From an uncultured Clostridium sp. (GTDB lineage: Bacteria; Bacillota; Clostridia; Clostridiales; Clostridiaceae), in the NCBI GenBank assembly GCA_934777095.1, contig CAKVNP010000115.1:1-6862 (forward strand): a DNA stretch of 6,862 nucleotides, in the 5' to 3' direction. The translations under genes were made by a program, and so were the position numbers. This document shows, piece after piece, positions 1 to 5,775 of the stretch. Below the pieces are notes generated by a model. The model worked only from the letters and a program-made list of their open reading frames with translations, was not told where the DNA came from and made no database searches. The first letter of the stretch is position 1, and each line of letters opens with the position of its first letter.

Positions 1-113
1 CTATAAGCTAGTTTGTTGCTATATAGCACTTCACTCTCCCTATTTTGTAGATATATGAAACCAGCTGCTATAATTATCGTTATAAATAAATAACAAATTC
101 TTTTACGTTTCAC
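1..113 (-). CDS. 5' end of a membrane-anchored or exported protein, last visible gene of the pel operon (partial)
   Basis: Only the first 37 codons are visible and the frame is open to the left edge. It starts with GTG at 113-111; no other start in this frame follows the pelG stop closely, and AGGGG lies 6 bases upstream. The peptide begins MKRKRICYLFITIIIAAGF: a basic N-terminus followed by a hydrophobic stretch at about residues 6-22, then a polar segment (NRESEVLYSNKLAY). This is the pattern of a signal peptide or N-terminal membrane anchor, with no lipobox cysteine after the hydrophobic part. It lies 9 bases after pelG on the same strand, so it should be co-transcribed. By position it could be a separate PelA-type glycoside hydrolase, since the deacetylase gene upstream lacks that domain, but no catalytic part is visible. 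The existence of the gene is fairly safe; its function is unknown from this window. Confidence 0.72.
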   Translation of the reverse strand, partial: MKRKRICYLFITIIIAAGFIYLQNRESEVLYSNKLAY

Positions 114-119
114 TCTCCA

Positions 120-124
120 CCCCT
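120..124 (-). promoter_or_regulatory. Ribosome binding site for the last gene, overlapping the pelG stop codon
   Basis: Read on the minus strand the junction is TAGGGGTGGAGAGTG, where TAG ends pelG and GTG starts the next gene. AGGGG sits 6 bases before the GTG, and a second purine run (GGAGA) touches the start directly and is too close to serve as the main site. Because the site overlaps the pelG stop, ribosomes ending on pelG could reinitiate here. Confidence 0.55.
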
Positions 125-1568
125 ATTCATTAATTATCTTTTCAATCTTTTGTGACATATTTTCAAAATATCCTTTATCCTTAGATATAAATAAAGGTTG
201 TGTACAGAATACATAATAATCAAGATTCTTCATATAATATCTTAATCTAAATAACGCAAATATTGATGATATTAAGGTAGCTGCAAAAAATCCTAACCCA
301 TAATAATCAATCCCTTTTACCCTACTGATATAAGTAAATATTATACTTAATACAAAGAATATAATTGAAGACATTAATGTTCCTTTTCTATCATCAAAAT
401 ATAAAAGAACTATATTTATACATCTTTCAACACCATAGAAGAAATATCCAAAACATAACATTCTAAATATATCTGTCATATTTCTGTCCATACCTATTCT
501 TTTTAAGAATATAGCACCAAACATACAAGCAAATATAGTAAAGAACAACTGAATCTCGCACATTTTTACTATTTCATTAATTAATTCTTTTCTCATTTTA
601 TGATAGGCCTCTTCTATATCTTTATACCTACCACCTTTTAAGATAGAATTAAAATATTCCCTAAACTTAATATAGAAATTAGTTTCTAAAGATACCGTAA
701 AAATAACCATCATTGACATTATGCTTAATGAAGCATAAAAAGCAGGTATATCATACATCATACAAAATCTCATTTTATTTATGACAACTTGAGAATACTC
801 GCTAGTCCACATGACAATATTATGACCAAATAGACCTAAGGTCATAAATAATCCAATAACTATTAATATCTTGTATTTATCTAATGCCTTCATCCAGCCC
901 AAAAGATTTATTTCACCTCTTGGATAAAATTGATGTATTTCTTTCATAAAGATTATCATTAAGGTAGAATAACCACTTGTACTTCCTATTAGTGCTGCCT
1001 TTAACGGATTTGCTCCTGCTACCATTAATACTACTGCCATGACAATAGATACTGCTACGGCAATAAAAAATCCAATTAAGATATTAGAATACTTTTTAAT
1101 AGCAGATAAAAAAGTAAGCTGCAGCCAGGTAATCATCACAATATTAAATTGTATAAACATGATAATTTTATAGCTGCCACCAAGATTTAAGCCCAAAATA
1201 AACAACCCGCTGGCACTTCCTCCAATAAGTAGCAGCAGAATAGCCATACTATAAAAAGATGATAATATATCGCCATACCTTTCTTCATATATGCAGTCAG
1301 ATATATATCTGCTGATAAATAAATTTATTGTATTAGCAAAAATCATGGAAAATATCATAGTATAGGTAATTGCAATTACAAACGTATCTTCTTCAAAATA
1401 AGTTCCTTCAAATTTCCCAATTAATGACCTTAATACTAACAGCATAAAAATACTTAATAGCATCGGGCCTTCAATTACTATTGCAGAAACTGAATATGCT
1501 TTTATTGAATCTACATATCCTTCTTTATCTTTAAATAATTTTTTTAATTGAAATCCAACTCCAGCCAT
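123..1568 (-). CDS. pelG: PelG, Pel polysaccharide membrane transporter (MOP superfamily)
   Basis: PelG is the inner-membrane transporter thought to move the growing Pel chain across the cytoplasmic membrane, in a complex with PelD and PelE. The 481-residue product is close to the family's usual size. It opens with the PelG-type N-terminus MAGVGFQLKKLF, followed by about twelve hydrophobic segments near residues 25-50, 63-86, 103-127, 133-155, 162-184, 186-207, 231-252, 270-294, 335-355, 366-390, 398-416 and 421-440. A cytoplasmic-type loop at about 311-325 (GGRYKDIEEAYHKM) and the sequence LLYFDDRKG (388-396) are features I associate with PelG and not with Wzx flippases. The ATG overlaps the pelF stop in TAATG, with AGGAG 12 bases upstream inside pelF, so coupled translation is likely. 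The tail after the last helix (about 445-481) is polar and charged. Identity is supported by both sequence and neighbours. Confidence 0.93.
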   Translation of the reverse strand: MAGVGFQLKKLFKDKEGYVDSIKAYSVSAIVIEGPMLLSIFMLLVLRSLIGKFEGTYFEEDTFVIAITYTMIFSMIFANTINLFISRYISDCIYEERYGDILSSFYSMAILLLLIGGSASGLFILGLNLGGSYKIIMFIQFNIVMITWLQLTFLSAIKKYSNILIGFFIAVAVSIVMAVVLMVAGANPLKAALIGSTSGYSTLMIIFMKEIHQFYPRGEINLLGWMKALDKYKILIVIGLFMTLGLFGHNIVMWTSEYSQVVINKMRFCMMYDIPAFYASLSIMSMMVIFTVSLETNFYIKFREYFNSILKGGRYKDIEEAYHKMRKELINEIVKMCEIQLFFTIFACMFGAIFLKRIGMDRNMTDIFRMLCFGYFFYGVERCINIVLLYFDDRKGTLMSSIIFFVLSIIFTYISRVKGIDYYGLGFFAATLISSIFALFRLRYYMKNLDYYVFCTQPLFISKDKGYFENMSQKIEKIINE

Positions 1569-1585
1569 TACTTTATAACACTCCT
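1566..1585 (-). promoter_or_regulatory. pelF/pelG stop-start overlap with internal ribosome binding site
   Basis: The pelF stop and the pelG ATG share one base (TAATG at 1570-1566). The only recognisable site for pelG is AGGAG at 1585-1581, inside the last pelF codons and 12 bases from the ATG, which is a little long. This layout favours termination-reinitiation and would tie PelG output to PelF output. Confidence 0.7.
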
Positions 1586-2977
1586 ATATAGTTTTTCGTA
1601 TTCATCTAGGAATGTATCATCTCTGTAATAATTAACTGCCCTATTATATCCTATCTCTCCCATTTCTCTCATTAAAGCTCTATCTTTCCCTAACTTAATA
1701 ATTGCTTTTGCAATAAGATTTGGATTCATTACAGGTACAGTAAATCCACATTCACCTAGATTATCTCCAAAGCCCTCAATTATCTCCCTACATGAGCCAA
1801 CATCTGTAGCTATAACAGGCCTTTTTGCTGACATAGCCTCTAGCAATACAAAAGGCTGTCCCTCTGATACACTAGTCAAAATAACAACATCTAATTTATC
1901 CATCCATTTTGCTATATCTGTTCTTCCTACAAATTCTATTCCTTCACATCCCAGCTCTTTTACAGTTTCTATACACTCTTCATAATATTCTGGGTCCTCA
2001 TCATAAGGTCCTATAATGTAAAGTTTTGATTTATTGAATTCTTTTCTGGCAATATCATAACTGTAAATAAGAGTTTTTATATCCTTAATCGGTACTACTC
2101 TTACAATAGCACCAATCGTAAACTCTTCTTTTTCAAGCATTATTTCCTCTATATTCATAAATCTATCTGGCTTAACACCATTTGCAATAGTCAAGCATTT
2201 TTCTGCCGGTGCTCCTAAACCAATCTGAGTAGCTTTAGCTCTAGCAAATAATGAAACAACTGAATCTGCCGACTCATACGCTGCTGTAGATAAACTCTTA
2301 AAGAAATCAATCCACGTTTCTTTAAAATTCACATCTACCCAGTCAGCCTTTAATATTTCTTCTTCTCTTTCCCTCGTATAAATACCATGTTCAGTTACAA
2401 TAAGAGGTTTACCAGTTTCATATTTAAATTTGGCTCCAATTATACCTGCATAACCAGTAGATACACAATGATATATATCAGCCTCAGGAACTTCTGCATC
2501 TAAGATACTTATAATTGGTATAAGCATATATCTTATTGTCCAAAATGTCTCATTAAATGGAGCTTCTTCATATTTTCCCATACATACTTCTTTAATTATT
2601 TCTAAGAAAATTCTGCTGCTTAAAAAATCGCTGGCATTAAAATGTGGATATTTTTTAAACAAAGCAAATATTATACTCCAATCTACATATTCACCATTTA
2701 GTAAATTAATAAATTGCTGCTTTTCTATTTCTTCTAATTTATACCCACTATTTTTAGTAGGAGCTAATTCATAAAACTCATCTAAAAAATTCTCATTTAT
2801 TTCGCTAACATTTGCTGGTATATCATATTTATATATACCTCTATCCTTTTGCTCTGCTCCGATAGTAAATATGCTGAATTCATGCTCTGGCATTCCATTC
2901 ATCAGCATTTGTATCCATGAAGATACACCACCTGCCACATAAGGATAACACCCTTCTGCAATTAAACAAATCTTCAT
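1568..2977 (-). CDS. pelF: PelF, GT4-family glycosyltransferase (Pel polymerase)
   Basis: PelF is the cytosolic GT-B glycosyltransferase that polymerises the Pel chain from a UDP-sugar, probably UDP-N-acetylhexosamine because mature Pel is rich in GalN/GalNAc. The 469-residue protein starts with MKICLIAEGCYPYVAGGVSSW, the hallmark PelF N-terminus, including the GGVS glycine loop. The N-terminal half (about 1-270, DUF3492 type) contains TEHGIYTRER at 195-204. The C-terminal Rossmann half holds the likely nucleotide-phosphate ligands R293 and K298 in VRVVPIKDIKTLI (292-304) and the GT4 EX7E motif EGQPFVLLE at 372-380 (E372 and E380), followed by the usual AM...PVIATDVGSCREII stretch. There is no signal peptide or membrane helix, as expected for a soluble enzyme recruited to the membrane by PelD/E/G. 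The ATG follows a good GAGGGTG site. The gene starts 25 bases after the deacetylase stop and overlaps pelG by one base. Confidence 0.95.
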   Translation of the reverse strand: MKICLIAEGCYPYVAGGVSSWIQMLMNGMPEHEFSIFTIGAEQKDRGIYKYDIPANVSEINENFLDEFYELAPTKNSGYKLEEIEKQQFINLLNGEYVDWSIIFALFKKYPHFNASDFLSSRIFLEIIKEVCMGKYEEAPFNETFWTIRYMLIPIISILDAEVPEADIYHCVSTGYAGIIGAKFKYETGKPLIVTEHGIYTREREEEILKADWVDVNFKETWIDFFKSLSTAAYESADSVVSLFARAKATQIGLGAPAEKCLTIANGVKPDRFMNIEEIMLEKEEFTIGAIVRVVPIKDIKTLIYSYDIARKEFNKSKLYIIGPYDEDPEYYEECIETVKELGCEGIEFVGRTDIAKWMDKLDVVILTSVSEGQPFVLLEAMSAKRPVIATDVGSCREIIEGFGDNLGECGFTVPVMNPNLIAKAIIKLGKDRALMREMGEIGYNRAVNYYRDDTFLDEYEKLYRSVIK

Positions 2978-2984
2978 ATTTTAT

Positions 2985-2992
2985 CACCCTCT
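2985..2992 (-). promoter_or_regulatory. Ribosome binding site of pelF
   Basis: AGAGGGTG on the minus strand lies 7 bases before the pelF ATG and closely matches the anti-Shine-Dalgarno complement. It fixes the start at 2977 and suggests that pelF can be initiated independently of the upstream gene, whose stop is 25 bases away. Confidence 0.75.
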
Positions 2993-3002
2993 AATCTTAT
3001 AG

Positions 3003-4847
3003 TTATTCTAATTCTATAGAAAAGATTGGCTCTTTTGCTGTAACCATATAGTAATCACTTTCACCAACTGCCTCTATAGTGCAGCTTTCATCTATAGTTT
3101 TAGGTTTCTTATCTGTTCTTAAAAAGAAAAATGCTTCTCCATGGAAATTATTACATTCCCCATAAATCATATTTTCTTCATATTGGATATTTACCTCTAA
3201 TTCTTCTGATACTTTTACTGCATCAGCTGCTTCTACAGCTTTTAGGGCTCTTATTCCTGGATAGCTGTCATTTACATCCTCTAATATTTGCCTATATCCA
3301 TTAAATAGAGTATCCCATTTTTCTCCTCGTCCTCTTTCTTCATCTAAAATATCATCTGGATGAATAAAGTGTGAAAATGCTCCATGTAATGCTAAACCAT
3401 TTAAATATTCAAAGATAATTGAATCTTCATACCACATACCTGACGTTATTCTTGGGAATTCTACAATTCCATCTTCTGCTATTCCAAAATCCTGAACATA
3501 TGCTCCAATATCATCTTCAGCATTAGAGTATAATCCCGAGATTACTTTTAAATCAGGTAATGCATTGCTTAAGGCAGCTCTGCCCTCTTCACTTAAATAA
3601 TTTGATGGTGGAACATACGACCCAAATACACATCCTGGGAACATTTCATTCATATAATCTCTTAGAGTTACCAGCGATGCTTCCATATCCTCCTGGCTTC
3701 CCCATGGTTTATATCCTATTTCAGCTGGCAGAAACCCTTCTGGCGCTAAAGATTGATGGTTATATCCATGCAGTCCAATTTCATAATTGTTTTTCAAAAG
3801 GCTTTTCCCGTAATATTCCATCATAGGGTCATCTTCAAATACAAATTCCTCAGGATTAACTATGTCATTATATGTTGAAATAAATAATCCTGTATATATT
3901 GCATCATATGTTCCTGCCGCCTTCTGCATATCTGGCCACCATATATCTCTAAAGAATTCTCTTACACTTCTGTTATAAACGCTCTTTATAACATCGCTAT
4001 CACTGTTATAATGTGGCGCTGGGAAATCATCAATAAATATAACTTTTGCATTTATTACTGGATACATAAAATCCTTCTCCAATAAACAGATTGCACCAGC
4101 AAAAACGCCACCATAATAATCCCCGCCTAAAGTACTAGCATTGTAAAAAACAATATTACCTTGTCCCAAATCTCGCTGCCATAATATTGGTATACCTTCT
4201 TCCTCTCCGGCAGATTCAATATACACTTTACTTTCTTCATCTAGTTTGATATTAAGGCATGAATCACTAAATGCTTCTTCATCTAAAAAGCTTCTGCCCT
4301 TTGAACTTGGAATAATGTTTTCAACAAATTTCATCCCATCTACAGTTAAATATTCTTCTACTGATGTTATTCCTAATTTTTCTTGTATATATGTAAATTC
4401 ATTACTTATGTTCTGAGGCACTATCCCCCAAAGAAGATTACCGCCATTTTCTATATATTCAATAATATTATATAGTTCTGTACCTGCCCTATTTTCTAAA
4501 TCTCCTACTAAGAATATTATTCTTTCATATTCATAATAATTTGTATTATAGGCCTCATCTATGTCTATACTCTGGCATTCTACTTTCATATATTTTAGAT
4601 TCTTACTCATACTATGCATATACTCTACTGACTTTTCATCCTGTACATCATAAATGATTAAAGTATCTATCTGCTTATTTCCGCTACTGATTTTATTTTC
4701 AGTTTCTTCACTTATAACCACACTGGTTGCTTCAGTAAAATATTTATTAGCCTTTGGATTTAAATATCCAAGCCTCTGCATTTGTACTAATCCAGCACAT
4801 AAAGTAACTATGGTAAAAATAAATATTATTTTTTTATGTCCTTTCAT
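3003..4847 (-). CDS. pelA: PelA-type deacetylase (DUF2194): membrane-anchored Pel de-N-acetylase without the hydrolase domain
   Basis: This gene corresponds to the deacetylase part of PelA, often written pelA(DA) in Gram-positive bacteria; it should remove acetyl groups from Pel outside the cell. With the preferred ATG it is 614 residues. In order: a basic start and one hydrophobic anchor (about 7-24); a Rossmann/flavodoxin-like region (about 60-155) with IDTLIIYDV and RIIFLVGDLENR; a linking region with a beta-rich stretch (about 210-245); a CE4-like deacetylase domain (about 265-545); and a short beta-rich C-terminal domain (about 550-614). Candidate metal and catalytic residues are the Asp pair in FIDDFPAP (D273, D274), the histidines of HGYNH (H360, H364), and HPDD (H496). 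HGYNH fits the H-x3-H spacing but lacks the Ser/Thr of the usual CE4 motif. YVPPSN (411-416) resembles a substrate-side loop. No glycoside hydrolase domain precedes the Rossmann part. A GTG start at 4877 would add ten residues but has no ribosome binding site. Confidence 0.88.
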   Translation of the reverse strand: MKGHKKIIFIFTIVTLCAGLVQMQRLGYLNPKANKYFTEATSVVISEETENKISSGNKQIDTLIIYDVQDEKSVEYMHSMSKNLKYMKVECQSIDIDEAYNTNYYEYERIIFLVGDLENRAGTELYNIIEYIENGGNLLWGIVPQNISNEFTYIQEKLGITSVEEYLTVDGMKFVENIIPSSKGRSFLDEEAFSDSCLNIKLDEESKVYIESAGEEEGIPILWQRDLGQGNIVFYNASTLGGDYYGGVFAGAICLLEKDFMYPVINAKVIFIDDFPAPHYNSDSDVIKSVYNRSVREFFRDIWWPDMQKAAGTYDAIYTGLFISTYNDIVNPEEFVFEDDPMMEYYGKSLLKNNYEIGLHGYNHQSLAPEGFLPAEIGYKPWGSQEDMEASLVTLRDYMNEMFPGCVFGSYVPPSNYLSEEGRAALSNALPDLKVISGLYSNAEDDIGAYVQDFGIAEDGIVEFPRITSGMWYEDSIIFEYLNGLALHGAFSHFIHPDDILDEERGRGEKWDTLFNGYRQILEDVNDSYPGIRALKAVEAADAVKVSEELEVNIQYEENMIYGECNNFHGEAFFFLRTDKKPKTIDESCTIEAVGESDYYMVTAKEPIFSIELE

Positions 4848-4852
4848 TTCTG

Positions 4853-4857
4853 CACCT
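4853..4857 (-). promoter_or_regulatory. Ribosome binding site that decides the pelA start
   Basis: AGGTG lies 5 bases before the ATG at 4847, within the purine-rich run GGGTTAGGTGCAGAA. The alternative in-frame GTG at 4877 is preceded by AATAGTATAATCG, which has no Shine-Dalgarno character. The ATG start also puts the Lys/His-rich cluster directly before the hydrophobic anchor, as expected for a signal anchor. Confidence 0.68.
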
Positions 4858-4885
4858 AACCCTTTAACTGTTATCACCGATTATA

Positions 4886-5770
4886 CTATTGATAAAATTT
4901 TATGTATTGCATAGCTTCATATGATAAATTCTGTAGACAATCCCCTATTGATCCAATAAATTCATCCATCATTTCTTTGTTATTTGTTAAAACACAATAC
5001 TTAAGATTACTGATTATCATATTTTCGCTTTTAGGATATTCTTTTCTATACCTTTTGCACAACTTCTCTGCATGCGCTAAATCACCAATTTTATAGTCTA
5101 TTTTTATCCTATTATAATAGTACTTTTCATCTAAATTTTCTTTCTTTAATAGTTCATTAGATAATTGCTTATATTCTTCGTAATACTTTATTAGATTTCT
5201 ATCATCATAAGCCCCGCTGAATATTATCTTTTCAAGAGCCATTTCAAAGGCTTCTATATTAGACATCTCTTCTGGATTTTCCTTATATCTTCTTTTTACT
5301 GATATAACCATCTCATTTATTTTTTTCTGTGCTTCCATAATTACAGCTGAAGCATAATGAACCGTTTCAATATCATCATTTAGCAGAGCTTGTTTTAATA
5401 CTCCTAAATACTCAGTAATATCATCATTCTGCATGGTAGCAACTATCATTTTTCTTCTTAAATCATAATCGTTTATATTCAATGCTTCTTCAATGGAAAC
5501 CTTATTTAATTCATCCTCTTTATTAATAGGTGATAAAAACATCAAATCACTTTCATTTTCTCCATGAAAAATATGTTCTATATTTTCCAAAGGAACTTGT
5601 CCTTCTTTTTTATTTATCATCCAGAAAATAATACAGCCTACAATAGGAATAAAAAACATAAAAACAAATCCACAGATAAATTCATGTGTATTACTGCTTT
5701 TCTTTTTGGCTATGGTAAAGCATAATATAAAATAAGTAATTAAAATAATACCATATATTAAGTAATCCAT
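4886..5770 (-). CDS. pelE: PelE, membrane protein with TPR-like soluble domain
   Basis: PelE is a membrane-bound scaffold that links the PelD receptor, the PelF polymerase and the PelG transporter. The 294-residue product has two hydrophobic helices near residues 3-20 and 31-52 joined by a short basic loop (AKKKSSNTHE), then an acidic linker, then an all-helical soluble region from about 90 to the end. The stretch SIEEALNINDYDLRRKMI (92-109) followed by ALLNDDIETVHYASAVIMEA (128-147) is the part I recognise as PelE-like. The later helices (about 190-290, including YYYNRIKIDYKIGDLAHAEK) have the helix-turn-helix spacing of TPR repeats. It is somewhat shorter than the Pseudomonas protein. It starts 5 bases after pelD, with a strong GGAGG inside the end of pelD. 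The call rests on this region plus its place between pelD and pelA; the TPR count is not certain. Confidence 0.87.
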   Translation of the reverse strand: MDYLIYGIILITYFILCFTIAKKKSSNTHEFICGFVFMFFIPIVGCIIFWMINKKEGQVPLENIEHIFHGENESDLMFLSPINKEDELNKVSIEEALNINDYDLRRKMIVATMQNDDITEYLGVLKQALLNDDIETVHYASAVIMEAQKKINEMVISVKRRYKENPEEMSNIEAFEMALEKIIFSGAYDDRNLIKYYEEYKQLSNELLKKENLDEKYYYNRIKIDYKIGDLAHAEKLCKRYRKEYPKSENMIISNLKYCVLTNNKEMMDEFIGSIGDCLQNLSYEAMQYIKFYQ

Positions 5771-5775
5771 TTTAC

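Noticed and set aside
1568..2977. Reading the GT4 gene as a capsule or teichoic acid glycosyltransferase, with pelG as a Wzx flippase
   Set aside because: The MKICLIAEGCYPYVAGGVSSW start, the PelG-type N-terminus and the pelD/pelE/DUF2194 neighbours together fit Pel specifically.
4892..4903. Perfect 12-base palindrome ATAAAATTTTAT at the 3' end of pelE
   Set aside because: It is made only of A and T, has no loop or T-run beside it, and is inside the coding sequence; it is neither a credible terminator nor a clear operator.
4879..4925. TATAAT-like sequence just after the pelE stop, as a possible internal promoter for pelA
   Set aside because: It matches a -10 box, but about 17 bases upstream there is no recognisable -35 element, and such hexamers are common in AT-rich DNA.
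3560..5096. Open frames on the plus strand at 3560-3826, 4654-4914 and 4902-5096
   Set aside because: They lie antisense to pelA and pelE, have no ribosome binding site I could find, and encode low-complexity hydrophobic or Cys/Leu-rich peptides typical of the complement of AT-rich genes.
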